Part shown: positions 8,738 through 18,720 of the stretch, in pieces
Numbering within the stretch: position 1 is the stretch's first letter
Layout of the letters: each line of letters opens with the position of its first letter
NCBI RefSeq assembly: GCF_000876655.1
Contig: NZ_JYCN01000009.1
Span: 1 to 64,000 of the forward strand
Reading direction: 5' to 3'
Origin: Arthrobacter sp. SPG23
GTDB lineage: Bacteria; Actinomycetota; Actinomycetes; Actinomycetales; Micrococcaceae
DNA length: 64,000 nucleotides
Position numbers and translations under genes: made by a program
Notes under the pieces: model-generated
Told to the model about the DNA's origin: nothing
Databases searched by the model: none
Seen by the model: only the letters and a program-made list of their open reading frames with translations

Positions 8738-10726
8738 ATGGCGGCTTTCCTCCCGCGCTGCCCCCTCCCGCACCACGACGGTTCACCGCTGCATGCGGCC
8801 CGGGGCGCCGGACTTGGCGATACTGCCCGCCTCCGCGTGCGGATACCCGCGGCGTGGGGGCGTGCCGCCCGGGTCTGGGTGCGGTCGGTCCAGGACGGTG
8901 AACCGCGGTACGACGCCGCCCGCAGCCTGGGGGACCTGGACGGCTGGGCATGGTGGGAGGCGGACATGACCGTCGCCAATCCCGTGGCCCGGTACCGCTT
9001 CCTGCTGGAAGTCCCGGACGAACACGACGGCGGCGAACGCGACGGCGGCATGTCCGGCAGTGGAAAAGCCGGGAGCACCCCGGGGTACTGGAGCCTCAAC
9101 GCCCAGGGGCTGTTCCGCCGCGACGTCTCCGACTACGGGGATTTCCGGCTGACCACGTTCCCTGCCGCGCCGCAGTGGATGCGCAGGGGAACGATGTACC
9201 AGGTGTTTCCGGACCGCTTCGCGCGCTCGGCCGGCGCCGATTCGCATCCCGTGCCGGACTGGGCCATCCCGTCCGGCTGGGACCACACGCCCGTCGAGGG
9301 GACCGGAGCGGCCACGCCGTTCCAGTTCTACGGCGGCGACCTCACCGGGGTGGCCGAAAAACTGGACCATATCCAGGGCCTCGGCGCGGACGTCATCTAC
9401 CTGACACCCTTCTTTCCGGCACGTTCCAACCATCGTTACGACGCCTCCACTTTCGACGAAGTGGATCCGCTGCTCGGCGGAAACGACGCGCTCGTGAAGT
9501 TAGTGGAAGCGGCCCATGCCCGCGGGATCAAAGTTATGGGCGACCTCACGGCCAACCATTCCGGCGACGCCCACGAGTGGTTCCGGCAGGCGCTGGCCGA
9601 TCCGGTATCCGCCGAGGCCGGTTACTACTACTTCAACGCGGGGCACACGGAGTATGAAGCCTGGTACGGCGTTGCCTCCCTGCCCAAGTTCAACTGGTCT
9701 TCTGACAGGCTGAGGGACAAGTTCGTCCTGGACGATGACTCGCCGGTGGCGCGCTGGCTCAGGCCCCCGTTTAACCTGGACGGCTGGCGGATCGACGTCG
9801 GCAACATGACCGGACGGCTGGGCGCCACGGACCTCAACCGGGAGGTGGCCCGCCTGATCGCGGACCGGGTCCGGGGCATCAACCCCGACGCTGCGTTGCT
9901 GGCCGAAGCCACCAACGATGCCGCGCCGGACTTTACCGGCGAACACTGGCACGGCGCCATGACCTACGCCAACTTCACCCGCCCGCTGTGGTCCTGGCTG
10001 GCAGGGGACGCCGCGCACGTCAATTTCTTCGGCACCCCGCTGGCCGGCCCCAACCGGATGGGCGCAGAGGATTTCCTTGCCACCCACCTGGACCTGGCAG
10101 CGGCGTTCAGTTGGGATCTCCGCCTTCAGAACATGAACGCGCTGAACAGCCACGACACGGCCCGTGCAGCCACGGTGATGATCCCCGGGGGGCAGCTGCT
10201 CGGGGCAGTCATGATGTTCACCATTCCCGGTGTTCCGGTGGTCTTCGCGGGAGACGAGTTCGGCCTGAAGGGGTACAACGGCGAAGACTCCAGGACGCCG
10301 ATGCCGTGGAACAACCCCGCCCGGATCGAGGCGGACCTTCGTGCCGGCTATTCGGCGCTGGCGGCCCTGCGGCGGAATCAGCCGGCGCTCACCGGGGGCG
10401 GAATCCGCTGGCTGCACGCCGACGGCGACGCGCTCGCCTATATCCGCGAGACAGCGGAGAGCGCGGTCCTTGTGTTCGTGGCCCGCGCAGCCGCCCGGGC
10501 CGATCTCGCGGCTGGCGCGCTGTCTCCGGCCCAGTTCGCCGTCCTCGGCGCAGATCCTGCCTTCTGCACCGGCCACGTCCGAACGGATGCGGGTGCCCGG
10601 AGCGCCGGCATCCGGATCAGTGCGGATGAAGCCGCGGCCGCGGTCTGGGTGCTTCCCGGGACCCGGACACCGGACTCCTCAGCTGCTCCGGACATAACTG
10701 CAGGGACGCAAGGTCCTGCCGTCTAG
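8738..10726 (+). CDS. GH13 enzyme, neopullulanase/cyclomaltodextrinase-like
   Basis: 662 residues. An N-terminal beta-sandwich-like region (about 20-140) precedes the barrel, which starts MRRGTMYQVFPDRFA. Conserved regions: DLTANHSGD, GWRIDVGN (Asp nucleophile), LLAEATND (Glu) and MNALNSHDTAR (Asp). The N-terminal domain and region text fit the maltodextrin-hydrolysing neopullulanase/maltogenic amylase group better than alpha-glucosidases. No signal peptide, so it should act on imported maltodextrins inside the cell alongside the divergent alpha-glucosidase. It starts 2 bp after the MalG-type stop. Exact product profile unknown. Confidence 0.88.
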   Translation: MAAFLPRCPLPHHDGSPLHAARGAGLGDTARLRVRIPAAWGRAARVWVRSVQDGEPRYDAARSLGDLDGWAWWEADMTVANPVARYRFLLEVPDEHDGGERDGGMSGSGKAGSTPGYWSLNAQGLFRRDVSDYGDFRLTTFPAAPQWMRRGTMYQVFPDRFARSAGADSHPVPDWAIPSGWDHTPVEGTGAATPFQFYGGDLTGVAEKLDHIQGLGADVIYLTPFFPARSNHRYDASTFDEVDPLLGGNDALVKLVEAAHARGIKVMGDLTANHSGDAHEWFRQALADPVSAEAGYYYFNAGHTEYEAWYGVASLPKFNWSSDRLRDKFVLDDDSPVARWLRPPFNLDGWRIDVGNMTGRLGATDLNREVARLIADRVRGINPDAALLAEATNDAAPDFTGEHWHGAMTYANFTRPLWSWLAGDAAHVNFFGTPLAGPNRMGAEDFLATHLDLAAAFSWDLRLQNMNALNSHDTARAATVMIPGGQLLGAVMMFTIPGVPVVFAGDEFGLKGYNGEDSRTPMPWNNPARIEADLRAGYSALAALRRNQPALTGGGIRWLHADGDALAYIRETAESAVLVFVARAAARADLAAGALSPAQFAVLGADPAFCTGHVRTDAGARSAGIRISADEAAAAVWVLPGTRTPDSSAAPDITAGTQGPAV

Positions 10727-10760
10727 ACTGGAGGCCGGATTCGACGGACCTGGAGGCCGC

Positions 10761-12131
10761 ATGAGCAACATTGTGGACGAGCTCAAAACCATCCTGGAGC
10801 CCGGCAAGCTGGCCGTGGACGACATGACCTTGGCGACCTACGCCGTGGACCAGGCCCCGGTGCTCGACTACCAGCTGCCGCTGGCCGTGGTCAGGGCCGA
10901 AACCGTAGCGGACGTCCAGGCCGTGGTCAGTGCCTGCGCCAAACACAGTGTGCCCATTGTTGCGCGCGGCGCCGGTACCGGTGTGTCCGGCGGCGCCCAC
11001 GCCAGCCAGGGGTGCATCGTGCTGAGCCTTGAACGGATGAACCGCATCCTTGACCTGAACCCGGATGACGAGACCGCCGTCGTCGAACCCGGCGTTATCA
11101 ATGCCGACCTCAACGACGCCGCAGCGGTCCACGGGCTGATGTACGCGCCGGACCCCGCAAGCTTCCGCATATCCACCATCGGCGGCAATGTGGCCACTAA
11201 CGCCGGCGGCCTGCGCTGCGCCAAGTACGGCGTTACCCGCGATTCGGTCCTGGCTCTCGACGTGGTGCTGGCCGACGGTTCCCTGATCCACACGGGGCAC
11301 CAGACGTTCAAAGGCGTTGCCGGCTATGACCTGACCGGCCTGTTCGTCGGCTCGGAGGGAACACTTGGAATCGTGGTGGGGGCGACCGTGCGGCTGAAGT
11401 ACCTGCCCCGCGAAGTGCACACCATCGCCGCCTTCTACCCGGACTTCCGCAGCGCCGCGGCGGGGGTCCTTGCCGTGGGGAAGGCCCGCGTGCAGCCCGC
11501 CATCATGGAACTGCTCGACGGCGGTTCGCTGCATCAGCTCGACGAGATCCATGGCTCGGACCTCAGCTCCCGGGGAGCGTCGCTCCTGCTGATCCAGACG
11601 GACGGCTTCGGGGCAGCCGCGGAGGCTGAGGTGGTCCGCGAGGTCCTTGCCGCCGGCGGAGCCACGGTGACCACCGAGGACACCGCCGAAGCCGAGCGGC
11701 TGGTGGACCTGCGGCGCAACAGCCGCGGCGTTGAAGTGGACGACGAATACCGGGTGGGGGAGGACGTGGCCGTGCCGCGCTCGCGGCTGGTGGACTACGT
11801 CGGCGAACTCGAAGCCATGGCTGTGGCCCACGGCGTGCAGCTCAAGGTCGTGGCCCACGCCGGCGACGGCAACCTGCACCCCACCTTCTGGGTGGACCGC
11901 GTGGACAACCAGGTGGACGCCGATGCGATGCAACGCCTGGGCGAGGCCCTGGACCGGTCCATCACGGTGGCCCTGGCGATGGGCGGGACCATCACGGGCG
12001 AGCACGGGATCGGCCAGTACAAGCTGCGGTGGCTGGGTCTGGAACAGCCTGAGCCTGTCCGGGAGCTGCAGCGCCGGATCAAGCACCTCTTTGATCCGGC
12101 CGGCATCCTGAATCCCGGAAAAGCGATTTAG
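10761..12131 (+). CDS. FAD-binding oxidase, glycolate/D-lactate dehydrogenase type
   Basis: 456 residues. The N-terminal FAD-binding (PCMH/type 4) domain shows VARGAGTGVSGGAH and GGNVATNAGGLRCAKYGVT, the phosphate-binding loops of the GlcD/Dld family; the C-terminal oxidase domain ends with HAGDGNLHP and GTITGEHGIGQYK. It should oxidise a 2-hydroxy acid such as glycolate or D-lactate to the 2-oxo acid. No GlcE/GlcF partners are next to it. TGGAGG lies upstream of the ATG. Its stop codon abuts the stop of the convergent DUF4032 gene with no gap. Confidence 0.88.
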   Translation: MSNIVDELKTILEPGKLAVDDMTLATYAVDQAPVLDYQLPLAVVRAETVADVQAVVSACAKHSVPIVARGAGTGVSGGAHASQGCIVLSLERMNRILDLNPDDETAVVEPGVINADLNDAAAVHGLMYAPDPASFRISTIGGNVATNAGGLRCAKYGVTRDSVLALDVVLADGSLIHTGHQTFKGVAGYDLTGLFVGSEGTLGIVVGATVRLKYLPREVHTIAAFYPDFRSAAAGVLAVGKARVQPAIMELLDGGSLHQLDEIHGSDLSSRGASLLLIQTDGFGAAAEAEVVREVLAAGGATVTTEDTAEAERLVDLRRNSRGVEVDDEYRVGEDVAVPRSRLVDYVGELEAMAVAHGVQLKVVAHAGDGNLHPTFWVDRVDNQVDADAMQRLGEALDRSITVALAMGGTITGEHGIGQYKLRWLGLEQPEPVRELQRRIKHLFDPAGILNPGKAI

Positions 12132-13547
12132 CTAGTCGTCGGAGTCAGGGTACTCGTCGATGTCTTCGTCGCCGTACCGGGACTGCTCGGTTTCCACTTC
12201 GAGGATCTTGAGCAGTTCCGTATCGGGGTTGAGCATGATTGCTGCCTCGTCGCGGCGGTGCCGGAGGATGGAATCGATGTAGGACTGCACGGCCTCAGCC
12301 AGCGGAATGTGCCGTTCCTGCTTCTCGGACATATACCAGCGGTGTTCCAGCACTTCGTGGACAGCTTCCGCCGGCTCGAGCTTGCCTGAGAGGTCGCGCG
12401 GAATCGAACGGACAATAGGCTCGAAGATTTGGCTAACCCACAGGTGGGCGCTGTATTCCTCATCCATCTTCGGGTTGTTGTCCGCCCGGAACGAGTCCAT
12501 GTCGTTGAGCAGGCGGCGGGCCTGGTTCTCCTGGGCGTCCAGTCCGGTCAGCCGCAGCAGCCGGCGCTGGTGGTGGCCCGCGTCCACCACCTTGGGCTGG
12601 AGCTGGATGGTGGAACCGTTCTGGGTGGTCTTGATCGCGTATTCCTCAACGTCAAACCCCAGCTCGTTGAGCTTCCGGATCCGGGCGGCCACACGCCAGC
12701 GTTCGCCGATTTCGAAGGATTCCTTCTCGGTGAGCTCGGTCCACAGCCGGCGGTAGCTGCCCATGATGAGTTCACTGGTGGCCACCGGGTCCACCTTTTC
12801 TTCGATCAGGCCGCCGTCCAGCAGGTCCATCAGCTCACCGGCGATGTTGACCCGGGCGATCTCGAGATCGTACTCGCGCTGGCCGGTGGAGAGGTCCGGG
12901 TACAGCTCGCCGGTCTCGGCGTCCACCAGGTAGGCGGCGAAGGCGCCGGCGTCGCGGCGGAAGAGGGTGTTGGAGAGCGAGACGTCGCCCCAGTAGAAGC
13001 CGATGAGGTGCAGCCGCACCATCAGCAGCGCCTGGGCGTCGATCAGGCGGGTGAGGGTGTCCTTGCGCAGCATCTGGGAAAAGAGTGCCCGGTAGGGCAT
13101 GGAGAACTTCAGGTGCCGGGTTACCAGCACCGGATTCAGCGGCCTGCCGTCCGGGGTGGTGCGGCCGGTGATGACGGCCACCGGCTCGACGCACGGCACG
13201 TCCAGGCGCGCCAGCTTGCGGAGCATGTGGTACTCGTGGCGGGCCACGTGTTCGGAGGTTTCCTTGATGGCGATCACGGAGCCGCCCAGGTGGGCGAAGC
13301 GCACGATGTGCCGGGAGATACCGCGGGGGAGGGCCGCGAGGTACTCCGCCGGCCAGTCCTCCAGAGCGATGTGCCACGGCAGGTCCAGGAGTTCGGGATC
13401 AGCCGACGCCGCGGTGATGCTCAGGTTGCTGGAGACGCTGGAATTCTTGTCGTCGTTGGCGCTGGCCGCTTCAAACCGAGGCAGTTTGCCGATCTGGCCG
13501 TAGTCGGTGGGTTCGTCGTGCCATTGGGCGTTGCTTTCCTCGGTCAT
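12132..13547 (-). CDS. DUF4032 protein with kinase-like core
   Basis: 471 residues, recognised as the actinobacterial DUF4032 family. The text has a protein-kinase-like order: SVIAIKETSEHVARHEYHML (a Lys in a beta-3-like strand, then an alpha-C-like Glu), HLIGFYWGDVSLSNTLFR (resembling the HxDxxxxN catalytic loop of LPS/aminoglycoside kinases) and YLVDAETGEL (position of the metal-binding Asp). The C-terminal half is a charged helical region ending in an acidic tail. Substrate unknown; the kinase reading is inference from motif order. It is downstream of, and separated by a terminator from, the ABC ATPase gene. Confidence 0.82.
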   Translation of the reverse strand: MTEESNAQWHDEPTDYGQIGKLPRFEAASANDDKNSSVSSNLSITAASADPELLDLPWHIALEDWPAEYLAALPRGISRHIVRFAHLGGSVIAIKETSEHVARHEYHMLRKLARLDVPCVEPVAVITGRTTPDGRPLNPVLVTRHLKFSMPYRALFSQMLRKDTLTRLIDAQALLMVRLHLIGFYWGDVSLSNTLFRRDAGAFAAYLVDAETGELYPDLSTGQREYDLEIARVNIAGELMDLLDGGLIEEKVDPVATSELIMGSYRRLWTELTEKESFEIGERWRVAARIRKLNELGFDVEEYAIKTTQNGSTIQLQPKVVDAGHHQRRLLRLTGLDAQENQARRLLNDMDSFRADNNPKMDEEYSAHLWVSQIFEPIVRSIPRDLSGKLEPAEAVHEVLEHRWYMSEKQERHIPLAEAVQSYIDSILRHRRDEAAIMLNPDTELLKILEVETEQSRYGDEDIDEYPDSDD

Positions 13548-13612
13548 GTGCCAATTCTTCCGTACGTAGGGGCAGGCCGCCTAAACAAAGTCAGGAAACC
13601 GCGCTTAAATCA

Positions 13613-13649
13613 CGACGGCGGCCCGTCCAGTGAGGAGGGGCCGCCGTCG
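13613..13649 (-). terminator. Terminator after the ABC ATPase gene
   Basis: GC-rich stem-loop: CGACGGCGGCCC at 13613-13624 pairs with the CCGCCGTCG region ending at 13649. Read on the minus strand it follows the ATPase stop and is followed by ATTTAAG. It separates that gene from the DUF4032 gene. Confidence 0.75.
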
Positions 13650-13663
13650 GTCAGTGCTGAGGG

Positions 13664-14746
<1,083 letters not shown>

Positions 14747-14924
14747 AGTTATCAATCCCTTCACCGGCAGGTACGTGCCGGACGATCCGTTGTGAATGGT
14801 TCATGTTTATTCAGTTGTCCACGGTTTTCCAGCCGTGTACTCCCCGGCCGAAGCCGAGGAGTATCGCGTGACGCCGCACGGTGTCTGTGCGCCACATCAC
14901 AAACAGAGTATGTCAGATTTTATG

Positions 14925-14940
14925 CATTTGGGTGCAAATG
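14925..14940. promoter_or_regulatory. 6-bp inverted repeat upstream of the ABC ATPase
   Basis: CATTTG-GGTG-CAAATG, an exact inverted repeat in the 256-bp gap between the ATPase gene and otsB. It directly adjoins the larger dyad at 14940-14969. Possible operator or RNA hairpin; no function assigned. Confidence 0.4.
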
Positions 14941-14969
14941 TTACGGGCGTCACATGTGAGATTCGTAAC
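14940..14969. promoter_or_regulatory. Nested 30-bp dyad upstream of the ABC ATPase
   Basis: Outer arms GTTACG and CGTAAC flank a central TCACATGTGA palindrome; both share the same centre of symmetry (14954.5). It lies about 195 bp upstream of the ATPase start and 34 bp beyond the otsB stop. The symmetry suggests a dimeric regulator site; the family is not recognised. Confidence 0.5.
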
Positions 14970-15002
14970 CCGGGGCCGGCCGGCCCCCGGATTTACGCGG
15001 AT

Positions 15003-15821
15003 TTACGGGGCTTCCCCAACAGCAAGGGTTCGTTCCCGGAGCAGCGTTTCCAGCAGTTCGGCTATGTGTACGGGGGCCTCGACGCGGAACTGAGCCTGGG
15101 TGAAGTCCAGCCCCACTTTTACGCCCACGTCGCCCGGATACAGCCGCCCCAGGGCGTCTTCGTCGGTGGTGTCGTCGCCGGCGAACACGACCGCAGTGGC
15201 ATCGGTCGCCTGGCGGAGGAACGCCATTCCTTCGCCCTTGGACGCGTGGACCACGGAGGTTTCCAGCACCCGGTTGCCGTTTTTCAGGTACACGTCCGGC
15301 CGGTCCTGCAGGGCCGCGCGGGCGGCGGCGACGGCGTCCTCGGCCACGTCGTCGGCGGCCAGGCGGGTGTGGAGCACCACGCCTGCCGGCTTGTCTTCCA
15401 GCAGGGTGCCCGGCGCCTGCTCCACGATTTCCTCCAGCGTGCGCCGGACGTCTGCCAGCAGGGTCAGCTGGTCGGGGTCAAGCGTCAGTTCCGACGAACC
15501 CGGCCCCAACCAGGCTTCGGCCCCGTGGCTGCCGATGAGCAGGGTTTCCGGGGGCGGCGAAGCGACCGCCCGGAGGCTGTCCAGGGCCCGGCCCGAGATG
15601 AGTGCCGTCGTCGTCCGCGGGAGGGCGGCCAGGGCGGCGAAGGCCGCGGCGGACCGGGGGAGGGGGCGGGCGTCAGCCGCGTGGTCAACCAGCGGGGAGA
15701 TTGTGCCGTCAAAATCCATGGCCACCAGGAGATGCTCGGTGGCGGCAACCTTTTTGAGTGCCGCCAGGAGTTCCGGCTGAAGCGTGAGGGGGGCTTTGCC
15801 CTGGGCTGCATCAGGTGTCAT
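15003..15821 (-). CDS. otsB: Trehalose-6-phosphate phosphatase
   Basis: 272-residue HAD-superfamily phosphatase. Motif I AMDFDGTISPL (catalytic Asp36, Asp38), motif II TALISGR, and the C-terminal KGEGMAFLRQA and VVFAGDDTTDEDAL motifs are those of OtsB. It removes phosphate from trehalose-6-phosphate. The ATG at 15821 overlaps the 3' end of otsA by 11 bp, so the pair is translationally coupled; the longer open frame to 15851 lies wholly inside otsA. Confidence 0.94.
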   Translation of the reverse strand: MTPDAAQGKAPLTLQPELLAALKKVAATEHLLVAMDFDGTISPLVDHAADARPLPRSAAAFAALAALPRTTTALISGRALDSLRAVASPPPETLLIGSHGAEAWLGPGSSELTLDPDQLTLLADVRRTLEEIVEQAPGTLLEDKPAGVVLHTRLAADDVAEDAVAAARAALQDRPDVYLKNGNRVLETSVVHASKGEGMAFLRQATDATAVVFAGDDTTDEDALGRLYPGDVGVKVGLDFTQAQFRVEAPVHIAELLETLLRERTLAVGEAP

Positions 15822-17313
15822 CGCGGACCACTTTCTCTTTAAGCGCTGCAAGGAAGTCGGCTGACCAGTGGTCGACGTCGTGGTCCAGGATCTGCTTCCG
15901 CATGGACCGCATGCGGCGGGCTGCCTCGGCCGGTTGCATGTTGACCGCCCTCATGATGGTGTCCTTGAGGCCGTCGATATCGTGCGGGTTCATCAGCAGC
16001 GCCTGCTTGAGCTGGTCTGCCGCGCCGGCGAATTCGCTGAGGACCAGCGCGCCGTCGTTGTTGGTGCGGGCGGTCACGTATTCCTTGGCAACGAGGTTCA
16101 TGCCGTCCCGCAGTGCGGTGACCAGCATGACGTCGGCGGCCAGATAGAGGGCCACCATTTCGTCGATGGGGTAGCTGTGGTGCAGGTACCGGACGGCGGT
16201 GTTCTGCATGGTGTCGTAGGTGCCGTTGATGTGGCCCACGGTGCCTTCCACCTCTTCGCGCAGGAGGCGATACTGCTCCACCCGCTCCCGGCTGGGGCTC
16301 GCCACCTGGATCAGTGCTGCGTCCACCACGGTGACCTTGCCGTCCGCCAGGAGCTCCTCGTAGGCCTTGAGCCGGTGCCGGATGCCCTTGGTGTAGTCGA
16401 GGCGGTCCACGCCCAGGAGGATGGTCTTGGGGTTGCCAAGGTCCCGCCGGATCTGGTGTGCGCGTTCGATGATTTCGGGCTTGCGGGCCAATTCGCTGAT
16501 CTGCTTGACGTCGATGGAGATAGGGAACGCCTGCGCGCGGGCAATGTGGGTGGTTTGGCCGTCAGGGCCCTTGACGTGCACCTGCTGCTGCTTGACGCTG
16601 GCGCCCAGGAAACGCCGGGCGGAACGCATGAAGTTGCCGGCATCGCTGGGGCGCTGGAAGCCCACAAGGTCGGCGCCGAGGAGGCCGTCGATAATGGCCC
16701 GGCGCCACGGAAGTTGGGCGAAGATTTCCGGCGGAGGGAAGGGAATGTGGTTGAAGAAGCCGATTTTGAGGTCCGGCCGTGCTTCGCGGAGCATCTTGGG
16801 AACCAGCTGAAGCTGGTAGTCCTGTACCCAGACGGTGGCACCGTGATCGGCGTGGCGCACGACGGCGTCGGCGAACCGCCGGTTGACCTTCCGGTACGAA
16901 TCCCACCAGGTCCGGTGGAATTCCGGCGGCGCGATGACGTCGTGGTAGAGCGGCCACAGGGTGGCGTTGGAAAAGCCCTCATAGAAAAGTTCGACGTCGT
17001 CCGTGCTCAGCTGCACCGGGACCAGGTCCATGCCGCCATGGCTGAAAGGCTTGACGGTTTCATCGGGGGCGCCGTGCCAGCCCACCCATGCGCCGTCGGT
17101 TTTGGTCATCATCGGGGCGAGGGCGGTCACCAGTCCGCCGGGCGACCGCCGCCAGCCGTCCTCGCAACCCCTGTCCTCCGGGGCGCAGCGGTCTACTGGA
17201 AGGCGGTTGGACACCACCATGAAGTCATACAGCGCGTCAGCCGCGTGGCCGCCGCCGCGCGCGGGCTTCCCTTCGGCGCTTGCTTCGGATTTTTCACGGT
17301 GCGTAGTCTGCAT
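15811..17313 (-). CDS. otsA: Trehalose-6-phosphate synthase
   Basis: 500-residue GT20 enzyme that joins glucose from a nucleotide sugar to glucose-6-phosphate. Typical features: VVSNRLPVDR near the N-terminus, GGLVTAL, VWVQDYQLQLVP, FFNHIPFPPPEIF, LGVDRLDYTKGI and the donor-binding TALRDGMNLVAKEYV. The first 30 residues are a poorly conserved extension. AAGGGG precedes the ATG. With otsB it gives the two-step trehalose pathway used in stress protection, next to a locus that imports glucosides. Confidence 0.95.
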   Translation of the reverse strand: MQTTHREKSEASAEGKPARGGGHAADALYDFMVVSNRLPVDRCAPEDRGCEDGWRRSPGGLVTALAPMMTKTDGAWVGWHGAPDETVKPFSHGGMDLVPVQLSTDDVELFYEGFSNATLWPLYHDVIAPPEFHRTWWDSYRKVNRRFADAVVRHADHGATVWVQDYQLQLVPKMLREARPDLKIGFFNHIPFPPPEIFAQLPWRRAIIDGLLGADLVGFQRPSDAGNFMRSARRFLGASVKQQQVHVKGPDGQTTHIARAQAFPISIDVKQISELARKPEIIERAHQIRRDLGNPKTILLGVDRLDYTKGIRHRLKAYEELLADGKVTVVDAALIQVASPSRERVEQYRLLREEVEGTVGHINGTYDTMQNTAVRYLHHSYPIDEMVALYLAADVMLVTALRDGMNLVAKEYVTARTNNDGALVLSEFAGAADQLKQALLMNPHDIDGLKDTIMRAVNMQPAEAARRMRSMRKQILDHDVDHWSADFLAALKEKVVRDDT

Positions 17314-17398
17314 TGGTGCCCCTTGGGTAGCTAATGGCTCGAAGTCAACCCTAGTCCGCCGGAATCTTCCGGGCTATTCATCCGTTGGGCAGGCGGAC

Positions 17399-17430
17399 AG
17401 AAACTTGAAAGCGCAAGCTCTCAGGTTTCT
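17399..17430. promoter_or_regulatory. Nested inverted repeat between otsA and the DsbA-like gene
   Basis: AGAAACTTGA at 17399-17408 pairs with TCAGGTTTCT at 17421-17430 with one mismatch, and an inner CTTG/CAAG pair sits within. It lies 64 bp before the DsbA-like start in the divergent gap. Possible operator or leader hairpin. Confidence 0.4.
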
Positions 17431-17493
17431 CCCCTAAACTGACAAAGTTGCCACTGACGTGGTCCGCACCTGGCCGATCGACCCGAGGAACTG

Positions 17494-18384
17494 ATGAGCG
17501 CCGCAAACGAACCCCGCAAGTCCAAAGCAGAACGCACTGCCGAGGCCCGCGAGAAAGCCCGTGAGATCCGTGAGGCGCAGCTGAAGAAGGACAAGCGCAA
17601 CAAGCTCCTTATCGGTTGGGGCATCGTAGTGGCCGTTGTTGCCATCCTCGCGATCGTTGCCCTGGTGGTCAGTTCCAACATCAGGAACAACGCTCCCGTG
17701 GCGGACGAAGGCCCCACCCCGGCCAACGGAAACATCCACGGCGGTGTGACGCTGCTGGCCAACTCCGAGGTAGTGAAGTCGGACCCCGCCACCGTCAATG
17801 TGAAGGACGTCCCGACCAAGCCGGAAACGGCGCCCGCCGAAGTAAAGGCTCCCGGCGCTGAGGCGGAAGCCGGCAAGCCCGTGAAGGTGGTCGTCTACAT
17901 CGACTTCATCTGCCCCGTCTGCAAGCGGTTCGAAACGACCTACAACGAGCAGTTGACCAGCCTCCGCAACGAAGGCAAGATCTCGCTGGAGTACCGCCCG
18001 CTCGGCTTCCTGGACCAGCAGTCCACCACCAACTACTCCTCCCGCGCGGCCAACGCCGCCGCCTGCGTGGTCAACGAATCCCCGGAAAAGTACTCAGACT
18101 TCCTGAATACACTCTTCGACAAGCAGCCGGCGGAAGGCAGTGCGGGCCTGTCGGACAACGACCTGAAGAAGCTGGCCACGGATGTCGGCGCCAAGAGCAT
18201 CGATTCCTGTGTGGAAGAGAAGAAATACCGGCCCTATGTCAAGGTGGCCACCCAGGAAGCTGCGGCCGTCGGCGTGACCGGCACTCCGACTGCTTTCGTG
18301 GACGGCAAGCAGTGGGGCAAGGGCGACTCCGCCAAAACTGACTTGATCCCGTTCATCCAGGCCGCTATCGACGCCAAGGGCTAG
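17494..18384 (+). CDS. Membrane-anchored DsbA-like thioredoxin-fold protein
   Basis: 296 residues. A charged cytoplasmic N-terminus rich in Lys/Arg/Glu (1-37) is followed by one membrane segment (about 38-60), a linker, and a thioredoxin-fold domain from about residue 128. The active site is FICPVCKRF with Cys140 and Cys143, and the cis-Pro region is VTGTPTAFVDG near the C-terminus. Such proteins catalyse thiol-disulfide exchange outside the membrane in actinobacteria. It is followed by its own strong terminator. Whether it acts as oxidase or isomerase cannot be told. Confidence 0.9.
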   Translation: MSAANEPRKSKAERTAEAREKAREIREAQLKKDKRNKLLIGWGIVVAVVAILAIVALVVSSNIRNNAPVADEGPTPANGNIHGGVTLLANSEVVKSDPATVNVKDVPTKPETAPAEVKAPGAEAEAGKPVKVVVYIDFICPVCKRFETTYNEQLTSLRNEGKISLEYRPLGFLDQQSTTNYSSRAANAAACVVNESPEKYSDFLNTLFDKQPAEGSAGLSDNDLKKLATDVGAKSIDSCVEEKKYRPYVKVATQEAAAVGVTGTPTAFVDGKQWGKGDSAKTDLIPFIQAAIDAKG

Positions 18385-18408
18385 CAGCCGCCTGCCGTGT
18401 AGCATTCC

Positions 18409-18457
18409 AGCGGCCCGGTTCCGGAACCCTCCGGAACCGGGCCGCTGCCGTTTTTAC
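18409..18457 (+). terminator. Terminator after the DsbA-like gene
   Basis: Perfect 16-bp stem (18409-18424 with 18431-18446) around a 6-nt loop, followed by GCCGTTTTTA. Strong intrinsic terminator. Confidence 0.93.
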
Positions 18458-18542
18458 CAGCGGGGCGTCCTTGGGCTAACCTTATCTAGCACTGCATCCA
18501 GCACCGCTGTTTGCGCCTGATCCGTCAGGCAGAAACAAGCAC

Positions 18543-18619
18543 GCCTCCTTAGCTCAGTTGGCCAGAGCACCGCTCTTGTAAAGCGGGGGTCGTCGGTTCG
18601 AATCCGACAGGGGGCTCCA
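18543..18619 (+). tRNA. tRNA-Thr (anticodon TGT)
   Basis: 77 nt including an encoded CCA. The acceptor arms GCCTCCT and AGGGGGC pair (one G-U), the D-arm TAGCTCAGTTGG and T-arm GTCGGTTCGAATCCGAC are canonical, and the anticodon loop CTTGTAA gives TGT (Thr, codons ACA/ACG). It stands alone between two protein genes. Confidence 0.96.
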
Positions 18620-18720
18620 CGAAGCACCGCGCCTGCCTGCCGGTGTGCCCGGCTATTCGCCTCCGGACTCCGGGCCGTTTGCCTCTGGGCTGGCGCGTCC
18701 GCAGGACGGAACGTTGGCTT

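Noticed and set aside
15868..17334. 488-residue plus-strand open frame opposite otsA
   Set aside because: Antisense to a clear otsA gene, with repetitive Val/Asp/Gly/His text and no motif.
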